A DNA stretch of 64,000 nucleotides from Melastoma dodecandrum (taxonomy: Eukaryota > Streptophyta > Magnoliopsida > Myrtales > Melastomataceae): contig JARUPY010000087.1 of the NCBI GenBank assembly GCA_029817715.1, forward strand, positions 1,922,001 to 1,986,000, read 5' to 3'. Below, piece by piece: positions 35,101 through 46,000 of the stretch. Below the pieces are notes generated by a model, which searched no databases, was not told the origin of the DNA, and saw nothing but the letters and a program-made list of their open reading frames with translations. The translations under genes were made by a program, and so were the position numbers. Position 1 is the stretch's first letter; each line of letters begins with the position of its first letter.

Positions 35101-35530
35101 TGGCAAACTACCAAGCAACCAGAAACCCAACAAAGTACTTATTAATGTATCCCAAGTATGTGGCAAACTACCAAGCAACCATAAACCCAACAACTCATCT
35201 TCTAATTTAAGACTTAAGACAATTGATATGTCGTCTTTGTATTTCAGCGCCAACAATTGATTCATCACATACATTTTGTTGCTACCAGTATTTTTCATAT
35301 ATAATACCTCAAGTTTATTCTAATGGATCCGAGCATGATTGATTGATTCCACTAACATGATTCAGCATGTTATCTTCAACCAACTGTTTGACGAAAGCAC
35401 ACATCACATCTGTCGATGAAGATATTCCACTTCTCATCAATCTTATCATCTGGTTTCTCAAAAACAAAAACAAACATATAGATTGCTCAAATGGGGAGAA
35501 CAAGGCCTGAGTCTTGGCCAACGACTATGT
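32150..35530 (-). mobile_element. Ty1/copia retrotransposon, degenerate, minus strand
   Basis: Reading the minus strand from 35530 down, gag-pol parts occur in copia order. Gag, with LWLLGSLPHTWDTLIST, lies around 35075-35230. A protease-side piece with GASTHIT is near 34660, and KDVKHVKGIRLNMLSIEKLD at about 34440-34530. Integrase, with RHKAPPKTP and RMNRTLVERVRCILS, is at about 33780-33880. Reverse transcriptase has KTTFLHGDLHEEIHM at about 33490-33540 and a YVDDML motif near 33280. The RNase H region with VSRFLSNPGKEYWR lies near 32850-32900. Many stops and frameshifts break it. No LTRs or primer-binding site were found at the ends, so it is probably truncated. Confidence 0.85.
35073..35192 (-). 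repeat. 60-bp tandem duplication in the copia gag
   Basis: AAGTACTTATTAATGTATCC begins at 35073 and at 35133, and the two 60-bp copies differ at about one base. On the minus strand it doubles the gag motif LLGSLPHTWDTLIST in frame. Confidence 0.9.
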
Positions 35531-36487
35531 GATCAGGAAGCTCGAGAACCTCAGTACTGTAAAGGAGATATTAGCCAAGAAGACTGTGTTGGGTGCGGTA
35601 AACATCCCCTCATGGGAAGGTTTCAACAGCAACAAGTGCAGAGTTGTCCATCCAGAACAACACCCACCGGATCATCTGCTCACAGAATTCTGCCTTTCCG
35701 GAGAATTTACGAGGCCACGGCCAATCACGTCTTCGATATCTTTGAATGCATAGAACAAATTCCAAATCTTTACAATTTTTGGGTAATATCGAACGCTACT
35801 CATCGCCAAAGTAACATGTATTCAAAACAAGTGAAATGATTGCGAGACGATTATATCATCCGGACAAAACACAGAAGAAGACAATTTGTACTATTTGAGG
35901 TAACCTCAGAATCTGATAAAATAATAGTAACAGTGACTCCTTTGTCTGTTTCCACACTCTTACAAAGAAATCACAAGATGCCTTCACGTGAAAGATTAGA
36001 TGCTTTTGGGAATATAATTAAAAGATTGGATAATGGCATTTCTAAATGAGATTGGCAGGCAGATAAGGACAAATGCATTCTTTTGACTTTAAACTCCAAG
36101 AACATCTGCAGCAATCGACCCTCGTAACCCAAAAAGCAAAACCACATCCCTCCAAAATCACCAACATCAAAAAAGACTTCTGATGTTCACATCTGTGAAA
36201 GCCTTTTCAAGCTCCAGGAAATGAAAAAACACGCCCATGAAACTATAAGGTAACCCCAGTAAAAGATAATTTACAAACAAGTAGGCCGCAGCTCCATGAC
36301 CGCATTTTTATGCGATCCTGTGATCCTATATATGCCCCACTCGAAAAGGGTAATGGCCAAGAGAGGGATCGACCCTTCACTGGTAGAGAAGATATATTGC
36401 CATTTAATACGGTAAGGACACCAAATTAGGTAACCAGGAGGTACCAGGGCAATATTTGTGACCAAAGGCGTCGAATCCGCAAAGGCC
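35531..36487. other. Intergenic region downstream of the VAP gene
   Basis: A plus-strand frame at 35514-35753 (NDYVIRKLENLSTVKEILAK) looks protein-like but I cannot assign it. The VAP 3' UTR on the minus strand would occupy the right part. Nothing else recognised. Confidence 0.4.
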
Positions 36488-38049
36488 TTATTTTGTCTCT
36501 ACAGCTTCGACTTGCTGGCGAGCCAGATACCTTTCCCTCCTCTCCTTCTGGAAGAGGTCAAGAAAGAACGTAAGGTCGATAAACATGGGGAACAAACCCC
36601 GAGAGGACTAGTGTAGGAAAGGGGATAGGACATACCCATTCGTCAATAACGAGACCGTCTCCAACAACGCGAGGACCTGTCTCCACTGGAGTCTTCTTGC
36701 GGTTTTCAAGTGCAGCCTCAGCTTCTGCTAATTGGTGCTTTAATTTCTCCATTGCCTGTAAAACAGGGAGAAGATATCAATAGACTACGTATAGCAACAC
36801 AGAAGACTCGTGAATGTTGCAGAACAAGCTCATTAAATGTATCTCTACTTACAGGACTGGGACGTTCTGCATCCAAAAATACTACTCTCAGGACACGCTC
36901 AACTGTCACCTGATCTTTCAGCTCATCAAACTGTGAAAGAGAACTTTGATCAACGTGAAGAAATGAACAAATGCCAAAGCTTTTCAATTTTGCACAATAA
37001 ACAAGAAAGGAACTATAGTCAATTTCAATTCCGTGCTGGGCGATCAATGACGAGATTACCAGCTCAGGTGCATATTCTGTCCCTGCTTTGACCTTTAGGC
37101 TGACTATCTTGAACTTGACCTTGCTTTTCTGATCTCGTGGCTTTTCGTTGGCCTCAGGATGCTCGACAAACTTGAAAACTGTCCATTCCATTGCCATCAG
37201 ATTATTAATCCAGTTAATGAGACCTCACATCACGATAAATCACCTCCAGACGAAATTACTCCATTTACCTGTCGCAATGATACTCTCGCCAGGGGCAAGG
37301 ATACCACCGGGCGGGCGCATATAGCAGCTCTTCGGCTCAGTGGTTTGGAACTAATTGACAAAACCGAATCCGACCATCATCACAAAAGAGTAAAAACTCA
37401 TGCTCTATCCCATTCCAGATACCAAGTAAATTACGAGGAAGAAGAGATCCACCTTGAAGGCAACATGCGACCTGCTGGAGTTCTTCAACCGGACAGCACT
37501 CCTAACCTGTTTACCAGGTTCATCTACAACAACCAAACCCAATCAATCGAAATCCTGACCCGACGGATTCACATGCATGCGACCCCCAACATCAGCCTCC
37601 GTCCCAGATTAAATTTCCCAAGCTTCGCTAATTTCGAAATCATCAACCCAACCGAATAAACAAAACAGGCAACCAGTTTTTCCCCAATAAAAAAGAGCGG
37701 GACATTGACCAACCAGTCTGCCAAGTCAACGACACGACGGGAATTTCAAAAAAAAAAAAATCAATCTTTTTGGGGGACAAACATTCCCAAACTTACTGGG
37801 AAAGTACAGTTTATTGGGAGGATCGAGGCGGAGCCTCCGGCGGGCAGGGAGGAGAGACCTGGCGACGGAGGAAACGGAGGGGGGCCTCCCCCGAGGAATA
37901 ACGTCGTCCGGGTGCCTTGACCTGTCGTGGTACTTGGTGCTGTTGTGGAGGTTCTGAGAGGAGGCGGGCGAGGACGACGATTGCCAGAAGGGGCAGATCC
38001 CGAACACCTTCCTCTCCCCGGGCTTCTGCGTGCTGTCGGCTATCGCCAT
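36488..38049 (-). CDS. Plant VAP group 4 protein (MSP domain, PVA41/MAMI-like)
   Basis: Seven exons on the minus strand: 38049-37797, 37523-37453, 37350-37269, 37178-37060, 36930-36853, 36755-36636 and 36547-36488. All junctions are GT-AG and in phase, giving 260 residues. A variable N-terminus (MAIADSTQKPGERKVFGICP) leads to RRRLRLDPPNKLYFP and the MSP domain: EPGKQVRSAVRLKNSSRSHV, FQTTEPKSCYMRPPGGILAP, FKFVEHPEANEKPRDQKSKV. It ends with a coiled-coil-like AMEKLKHQLAEAEAALENRK and ERRERYLARQQ. VAPs tether ER to other membranes by binding FFAT-type peptides; this group lacks the C-terminal TM of classical VAPs. A TTG-initiated frame extends upstream to 38121, but the ATG at 38049 fits the family. 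The 129-bp intron at 36931-37059 is a multiple of three and has no stop, so its retention would add 43 residues. Confidence 0.92.
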
Positions 38050-39055
38050 GTCATCTGCGGTCGGATCGAAAATCGACGGGGAATTTCGCTTTGGGGGGGG
38101 GGGGGATTGATGGTGTTGCAATGACGTTCGGGGTTTCTACGGGTGTGTCGGGGTCACGAGGGGTTGATTATTAATATGTCGTGGTGAGTAAGGGAGCGGA
38201 CTTCAAAGGAGGGGGATTCCGTGGGATTTGACTCCCTCCTCTGGTGTCCGCGGGACACTTACCCGACGTCGTATTATTATAGTAGGCGGTGTTCATGTTC
38301 CAAATTTAAGACTTGAAAGAATATGTGGTGTTGACTTTGGACTTGGTCTGAGAAGAGTTTAGTTCTTCCACGGAGAGATCTTTTTACAGTTTCGAGTAAA
38401 ATAAAAACAAGGGAGGGGGGACGTGAATTAAATGAGAGTTGGGTTTCGGTTGGCCGGATTTGATGGAAACAATTTTTGTTTTTTGGGGGGGTTTTTGTCG
38501 GCTGACTTGTTTTGTCTCTTTGTGGTAGTTGGGGTTGATGGAAATGTTTCTTGGAGGAGGAAGAATAATGAGGATGGGATCGTAGTTGGGCCTCATGGGA
38601 TGAGCCCATTTAAGGGCTATGTAATGGGCCGATTTGTCAAGGGGATATCAAATGTTTCTCCTCCTTACAAGCTTACTACTACACTCACTGACAGTATATG
38701 CTAATCAGGTCCCAAACTGTAATGACCTAGATTTTATTGCTTTGATGTTGTAAGATCCGTAAATGACGTGTGTTACGAATTTTATATAAAGTTTTAAGAG
38801 GTCCATTGAAAATGTTTCTGCTCAAGTTCTTGAATAATATGCCAATATATAATCACAGCGGCTGACTTGGAACAAACTTCAACAAAGTCAAAGACTCTTT
38901 ATGGCGTTCGCGTCGAAAACGGATCACGTCGGAAATATTTGGCAATAATACTCACAGGGTTTGTAGATGTGGTCGCCAGTAAATAAATGAAATAGATTGA
39001 ATTGAATACGCAAAGTCTTACAATGAGGAAATGGTGCTTACAGCCATAAAAATAA
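38050..39055. other. Intergenic region upstream of the VAP gene
   Basis: This is the promoter side of the minus-strand VAP gene. A 12-base G run lies at 38094-38105. Frames at 38432-38704 and 38899-39351 are unrecognised. Confidence 0.45.
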
Positions 39056-39059
39056 AACA

Positions 39060-39262
39060 AGGATGGCGGTGCAACGTCGTAAACTTGCTTTCGGGCGCTG
39101 TAGACTAAGAGGCGAGGTCGTAGACTTGCTGCTGAATGCTGCAGTCTTGCGACTCTAGACGGTGGGGACGTCGTAGACTTGGCGCTGGACGCTGTGGACT
39201 TGAGAATCCAGGCAACGACGTTGTAGACTGGATAATAGAGCGCTGTAGACTTGCGCTCACTG
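39060..39262. repeat. Imperfect array with GTCGTAGACTTG/GCTGTAGACTTG motif
   Basis: The motif G(T/C)(C/T)GTAGACTTG recurs about every 25-50 bases between 39080 and 39255, alternating with GGACGCTG-type segments. The array is degenerate; the overlapping open frames are by-products. Confidence 0.5.
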
Positions 39263-39334
39263 GATGGCGAAAACTTGGTTGCTGGGCTTGGTGGACGGGA
39301 GTGTGGTCGAATGTTGAGGCGGACGTGGATACCA

Positions 39335-39590
39335 AGGCTACGGTTGCTCACCCTGGTGGCGGAGTCGAAGGCGGAATCGTGTACCGGGATTATGGTGGCT
39401 CATCCTGGCGTTGGAGTGCTGGGGGAAAATTATTACCAGAGCTACGGTTGCTCACTCTGATGGTGGAAGTGAAGGCGGAGTTTGGGTACCAGAGCTACGG
39501 TTGCTCACTCTGACGGTGAAAGTGATGGCGGAGTTTGGCTGTCGGAGCTACGGTTGCTCACTCTAACGGTAGAGGTGAAGACCAATGAAA
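39335..39590. repeat. 53-bp tandem repeat array, about five units
   Basis: AGCTACGGTTGCTCACTCT occurs at 39440, 39493 and 39546, exactly 53 bp apart; weaker units start at about 39335 and 39388. Each unit continues with a GGTGGAAGTGAAGGCGGAG-like segment. The period is not a multiple of three, so the overlapping open frames are not a conserved protein repeat. Confidence 0.85.
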
Positions 39591-39775
39591 CCTTAAGGGT
39601 TTCGCCCAGGTCGGGGAATCCTAACAATCTAAGGGGTGACGAGCAAAATAAGCTTTTGTTGGCTGATTTGATCGTAATTTTTTCAAGGGAGATCTCTTCC
39701 CTTTTATACCCAGTCTGTTACGACCTCTGAAGATCCTTTAATCTTAACTAGCCCCGAGTATCTCGGAGCCAACAA

Positions 39776-39985
39776 ACTGTCTTCTAAGACGTGCCACTCG
39801 TGTGGACGTGGATCGTAGACTCTATTGACTTCGAGGTTAATAACCGTCCTTTAAGACGTGCACACTGAGTAGACGTGGGTTGTAGACTCCGCTGATTTCG
39901 GAGATAATGATTCAGTTTTTGTGACGTGTGACCTGTGCAGACGCGGGCCGTAGACTCCCACCGATCTCAGGGTTACCAACCAGTC
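39776..39985. repeat. ~67-bp tandem repeat array, three units
   Basis: Three units start near 39780, 39849 and 39916. Each carries a GACGTG...AGACG(T/C)GG(A/G)...CGTAGACTC core followed by a TGA(C/T)TTCG(A/G)G-like tail. It lies 190 bp after the 53-bp array, so both may belong to one larger repetitive element, perhaps an LTR. The GTAGACT core also links it to the array at 39060-39262. Confidence 0.7.
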
Positions 39986-40079
39986 ATGTAGTCCATGTAG
40001 ACTAGAACTGTAGGTTTGGTGTGAGTGTCTTGTCTTTTTCCTCATGGGCGCCGCGTCTGTTGTGGGCTTCGTCAGAAAT

Positions 40080-40375
40080 CAGGCCCAAGATAGTCTATCG
40101 AGCATACGGTCATACAGGAGATGTTCGAGATCACCAATAGAAGAAAGTAAAGCACCAGAGAAACTGTTGCTAGAAAGGTCCCAAGAAAGAACAACCAACC
40201 ATGAGATGCTTGAAAAGAGGCATGTACAATCATGCACTGAAAAGACATATAGCGTGTTCAAGTTGATAATTGCACCAACTCAATCGGTATCGTTCTATTG
40301 CAGTTGTTTTCTGATAGATTGCTGCAGTAAAAAATTTTCCATGTTAGATAGAACAATCTTCAAAGCAAAAACTTT
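40080..40375 (-). pseudogene. LRR receptor fragment
   Basis: On the minus strand NLSENNCNRTIPIELVQLST is followed, after a frameshift or short insertion, by DLSSNSFSGALLSSIGDLEH. These are two plant extracellular LRR units of the LxLSxNxxxGxIP type. A stop follows VQLST. No kinase or signal peptide lies nearby, so this is an isolated relic of an LRR receptor-like gene, entirely fragmentary. Confidence 0.7.
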
Positions 40376-40429
40376 CATGTTGGACATCTTGGATTGGCCG
40401 AAAATTGTCTTAGTGTTGGAAATTGAGTG

Positions 40430-42350
40430 ATTTTACAAAGGGACCACACTTTAAACTCTTTCAATCTGTAAACAAACTTTGGAAACATGAAATTAAGGTA
40501 GAAAATGATGAAAAAAGGACTTCTGGGTGTAGTTTTGAGAAGATGGTCAGATGTCCAAAATCAAATAGTAACGAAGATAAATTGTCATTGTCCACAAGAC
40601 TTCCGAATGGCCACTCTTAGGATAAAAGGGAGCGATGAGAGGGCCAATGCACATTCGTCCTGTTCACTTCCATTTTAACGTACATATGATTGTTTCTAGT
40701 AGCTGGGATTAATCTTGACCGAGCATGAGATGTCCGATGGATGACGACGACGAAATTAGGCATTATTTGTGACATCACCCTTACAATTTGCATCAATTTA
40801 CTTGAATTGAAGGGAACTATCTTCCTTACGAAGCCTCTTTTATTGGATTTGGATAGCACAAATTCTTGCCATGGGATTAACATAAGAAAAAGAGAAAAAC
40901 ACTTGTAAAGATAAAAGTATTTTTGAAAAGTTTCAAGGGCCCTTCAACCTCATCCGCTTCTTGTGTACAAAATGGGGGAGAGGAGGCGGGAAAGGGGAGG
41001 AAGAAAGAAGAAAAAGGGAAGAAGAAAATAAAGTGACCGAACAAATGTTTTGTGAGTGGACAAGGGGCGATCCAAGAAAATGACCATTGTTGATTAATCT
41101 ACTCCTTGCAGCTTAGAGAGGGGGTGGGCCAAGGTACCGTCTAAAACGAAAAGTGAAGTTCAGAAGAAGGTTCGTAAGGTACGGATACACCTGCCCCTTG
41201 TTTCAATAAGTTTCGTAGGTTATGTGGCCATATTATTGTGAGAGCTTTATATTCGACTTGTTTGTGATAATCTGGTTGGTGGTGTATTGGTGAAAGGTTT
41301 TTTGATATAAAAGGTCATAATTATATGTGATTGTTTGAGTGGTGGCCTAGTATGGCCGCGAAGAGGGGCACAATTGTGTACTATGATAAATGTAATTTAC
41401 CCCCGCAGCTAGGTGGACGATGATGGAACGAACCTACTCAGATGAGAAAATGGGCGATGATTACAGCTCTTGAATAGAAGGGACGAGGGGGTCGCCTCCT
41501 GCCCCCTTATAATCCGAACCACACCTTATGTGGCCATTAATGATGACAGCACTGGATGGTGACAAGAAAGGGAAACAAAATGAGGTTATGTAATGACGAT
41601 TGGTTGAATTCGTACTTAGCTTTTTACCTAACTCCACGTATGTTGTTGCTTGTATTTCTATCCGGGTGAAGGCTAGACATGCCTTAGAAGTCACAAGCGT
41701 GATGCACAAGTTTTCACAAACTAGAACGTTCGTTACGATTGTCTGTGTTGTATGTGGTTTTCATTTGTAGTGACTTTTTATACGACTCAATTTCTCGATA
41801 TGTAAGAGTCTTTTGGTGAACTAAAAGAACAAGATTGAGTATGTTACACCAACACACCAAATGCAGCAGGGGAACTCCACTCTCTTCCTCGTTGCCCAAT
41901 CATGCCCATTCGCCTCCGACATTTCGTTTTTGATAGGGATGGGAAAGAAAAACTCCGGGTGGAATAACAAATGGTTTTTGTGTAAAATCACTATAATACT
42001 TTAAATTTTCCTATTGAATTTTCTTCATTTATTTTATTTTTTTAAATAAACAATTTGAATTTTTTTAAGTAAAAAATTACAAAACTCATTCAAAATGAAG
42101 CCCTAGCCTATGTACATACATGGACACATGCCTTTAATTTCCTTGATGACACAGCGAAAACCCATTCCGAACTCATTTTCTTTTATTAATTAAATAAAGT
42201 GACGAAATTATTAATAAATTATTTATATACATTCAATCAAAATCATCTGCTGCCAGGGCAACGTGAAATGCAGAGAAGGCGTCGGTTAGAGAAGGGGGAC
42301 GGACAATGGGAGCACCGATCAGAGCAAATCAATCGCACGATGCAATGTCG
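40430..42350. other. Intergenic region
   Basis: No gene recognised on either strand. The stretch has purine-rich DNA at about 40970-41040 and an AT-rich block at 41990-42080. Confidence 0.45.
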
Positions 42351-42353
42351 TAA

Positions 42354-42588
42354 ACTTCAGTTTTCCACTCTGAAGAAGAGCCCCGGCTGCGTAACCCAAA
42401 GCATAGCAGCAAGTGGAGTCGAAGTTCGTTGGTAGACCACACCTTCCTTCCTTTGTACCTGAGAAAATCAGAAGCAAATGAGGAATCCATTTATTTTCAT
42501 GAAGCCCACAAGTCAACTACATACAAACTATCGACGACTCGGCAAAATCGACAAGTTATCAGACAAGCAGGAACTACCCAAAGGAGTG
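42354..42588 (+). repeat. Duplicated 5' flank of the TNL gene, copy A
   Basis: This segment matches 48545-48752. Shared blocks include AAGTGGAGTCGAAGTT, ACCACACCTTCCTTC, ATCAGAAGCAAATGAG, AAGTCAACTACATAC and CAGACAAGCAGGAACTACCC. A second shared block, TTCCGGG(T/A)AAAATCAA, is at 42896 and 48878. The segment lies 0.5-0.75 kb before the TNL start codon, so it is probably promoter sequence that came with a second gene copy. Confidence 0.75.
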
Positions 42589-43091
42589 GATCTGCACTAC
42601 ATATATCAGTAGCGGATTCCACGTACGACCTCTGCCTGCTTTCGAGGTCTATATCATCAGAAAAACATAACAAAAATCTCATCAAGACCGTCGTCAATCA
42701 TGGAGGATCATTTCATACTAAAAGGGCCACCTTCGGGAGTGTGAAGGTGAGAGACGACATCAATGGGAGACCAGAAGGTTCTCCGCCACTCCAAGCATCT
42801 GGTGGTTGTCGTTCAGCCTTGCCATGTTTGTTTGAGATTTTGTAGGTGATATCATCTCAACCAAACATCATTCATTACAAATCTTCGCCTTCTTCCGGGT
42901 AAAAATCAACAAAGGAAGACTAGGATGACCATGGTCAATTATGTCGGCTCGGTCATTCATTACACATCTTCGACGACTGGGTCAATTATGTCGGCCTGCC
43001 ATGGCCATGGTGGGGAAAAAGTCTGTCCCGAAGAGAAGACCAAGTTTCGTTCCCCTCTCTTTTTCTCTTGTGAGCGGGTGGGAATTAAGCA

Positions 43092-46000
43092 ATGACCAGC
43101 TCAATAATGGAGTCCGTACGGAGCCAGGGCAGCGACCGATATTCCCTCTCCTCCATGAGATCTGAGTACGATGTCTTCCTGAGCTTCCGGGGACCCGATG
43201 CTCGTTACGGCATCGTTGACCACCTCTACGAGTGCATGACAGGGGCCGGTCTCCGCGTTTTCAAGGACGACGAGGAGATCCGTCGCGGCGAAGTAATTGG
43301 GGGTGAGCTCAAGCGAGCGATCGATCGCTCCAGGGTTTACGCCGTCGTCTTCTCCAGGAACTACGCGTCCAGCGCGTGGTGCCTCAGGGAACTCGACATG
43401 ATGGTGGATCTCTGCGGAGGTTCGAACATCGGCGGGAAAATCATACTGCCGATTTTCTACGGGGCAGATCCGGCCGACGTAAAGCTGCGAACGAAGTTGT
43501 ATCGGAAAGCCCTCGACGCGCACAAGGATTGACACGGCCAGGAGGTCATGGAGAAATGGGAGGAAGCACTTAAGACGGTCAGCGGGATCAGTGGATGGGA
43601 CTGCAAAGCCATCCAGGGGTAACCACCAGAGCCTTGTCATTTTTCTCACTTTCTCTCTTGAATCATTTTTTTTTTCTTTGGAAATAAATATTTAAAAATA
43701 CAGAACTTTTTTTTGGAAATAAACGTATTGAAATATCAGGAGGAAGATGGCGATGACTACGGCCACTGAATTCCATGTAATTACTCTATTTTCATTGTCC
43801 TCATGCAGGGAAGGCAGATTCATCCGATTAATAGTTCAGGATATTGTTGTGAAGCTGAGAATCAAGGATCAAAGTTTGCCTGATCATCTTACAGGTATCG
43901 ATGATCAAGTCTCCAACATGTTAAATCTGCTGGACTGCGACTCCTCGGGAGTAAGACTCGTGGTGCTTCATGGCATGGGGGGAATTGGGAAGACGACCCT
44001 TGCTCGCGTCGTCTTCAATAATTTATCTTCCCAGTTCGAGGGATCCAGTTTCATGTCGAACGTGCGTGAGTCGGCCATGGGTCATGGAGGCATTGCGAAG
44101 TTGGAGAACAAGTTATCAGGGGACATTCTCAGTGGACATTACGCGAGATCGTGTAACTTCGACGATGGGTTCGGCGAGATGATACAAAAGATTCGGGGCA
44201 AGAGGATGCTTCTGGTTCTCGATGACGTGGATCAGTTCTCTCAACTAGAGAAATTGGTCGGAAAAGACCCGGAAGACACAATAGGAACAGGCAGTCGAGT
44301 CATAATCACGACTAGGGATAAAAGCGTTTGCAGTCGATTTGTTCGTTTGGGTTCCGAAATACTTCACTTTTATGAAATTTATAAAATGAGAGACAACCAC
44401 GCCCTTCAGCTCTTCAGCAGGCATGCCTTTGGCACCGATGAGCCTCCAGAAGACTATCTTTGTTTATCGAAACAGGTGGTTAAGACGACAGGTAACCTTC
44501 CCTTGGCTTTGGAGGTGATTGGAGGACACTTGTGTTGTCAGAGCAAAGAGTCGTGGATGTATGAGCTCGAAAAGCTGAAGAACATTCCCCTAGAAGAGGT
44601 CTTTGATATCTTGAAGGTAAGTTACGAGGGGTTAGGTTTTAGGGAGAAGGAAATTTTCCTTGATATCGTGTGTTTTCGGGAAGTGACGCGTCGGAGGTAT
44701 GCGGATTATCTCTGGGAAGCTCGCGACCTATATCCAAAAAGCGGAGTGAAGATACTCATCAACAAATCATTGATAAAGATTGATTCAAAAGGTGAATTCT
44801 GGATTCACGATCAACTTCGAGATATGAGAAGAGAAATCATTCAATCAGAAGGCCTCAGAAGGCCTGAAATGAGTAGTAGACTTTGGGATCCAGACGGTGC
44901 CTTAAAGATAGTGCTTCAGAAAAAGGTAAGGAACTGGTTGAATTAAGTTGGCATTTAAAATATTACTTTCTTTCCATGTGCATTACTTTGGGATTGATGT
45001 CACTCTTCACCGAGCACAATATGATTATTAATGTTGGTTGAATTTTTTCGTTTATAAGGTCTCGGAGAAAATCGTAGCCATGAATTTGGACTTGGGAAGT
45101 ATTACGGAAGAACACAAACTCACTGATGAGAACTTTAGAGGATTATTTAATTTGATGTATCTTCGTCTAGAAGGGACGCATCAAATTATTGGAGATTTTG
45201 GAAGTATCCGGGAGACGTTATTGTGGCTTTCTTGATGGAATTGTAATCAATGGTTGAATCCCGACATTTTCCAGATGTGCAACTTAGTTGTTCTCCATCT
45301 TCAAGGTGGATGGCGGGGTGCTGAAAAGCTGGTATGAACTTCTCCTCCTATATATCATGTGTTTGATCGTTAAATGTGTTGTAAAAGTTCTCTTCTTATT
45401 ATAAATTGTGGTGCACGATGCATTTACAGATAATGCCTAATTTAAGGGTGCTGATGGTCCGGGCCAATAGTGATATGACGATGACACCTGATGTCTCGTG
45501 TTGCTTAAAGTTGGAGATTTTGGTTTTTAAGAATTGTTTCAAGTTGAAAGAAATCCACCATTCGGTGGGTAAGTTGGAGAGTCTTACTTATATGAACATC
45601 TCCACGTATCGGTTTATGAGGAGTTTACCGAAAGAGCTCTATTATACTTACAGGAGCTAATTGTTAATGATTGTAATATTGAAGAAGTACCGGGATCAAT
45701 TGGGAGGTTGGAATCCTTGAGGACACTTGACTTACGATATAACAGGATTAGAAGATTACCCGCCTCGATATGTGATCTGACAAACTTGCAAGTGTTGTAC
45801 GTTGCTCATAACCCTCTCGACGAAGGAATTCCAAAAGAAATCGGGAACCTGTCAGCTTTAGAAGAAGTGGACCTTTCGTACACCAACATTTGCTTCCTAC
45901 CAGCAATAGTTATCAGACTCACGAGCCTTAAGTCCGTCAGGTTGAAGTGTTGTGAGATGCTTCAGGGGGTTCGAGTACTTCCTACCCACCTAACGGTGTT

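Noticed and set aside
36718..37197. A 159-codon minus-strand frame read as one protein
   Set aside because: It runs through two introns of the VAP gene; splice sites and family similarity show three separate exon pieces inside it.
39105..39730. Overlapping frames in the 39-kb arrays as a repeat protein
   Set aside because: The clean array has a 53-bp period, not a multiple of three, so no consistent protein repeat results.
43101..43649. A 182-codon minus-strand frame
   Set aside because: It is antisense to the TIR exon of the TNL relic.
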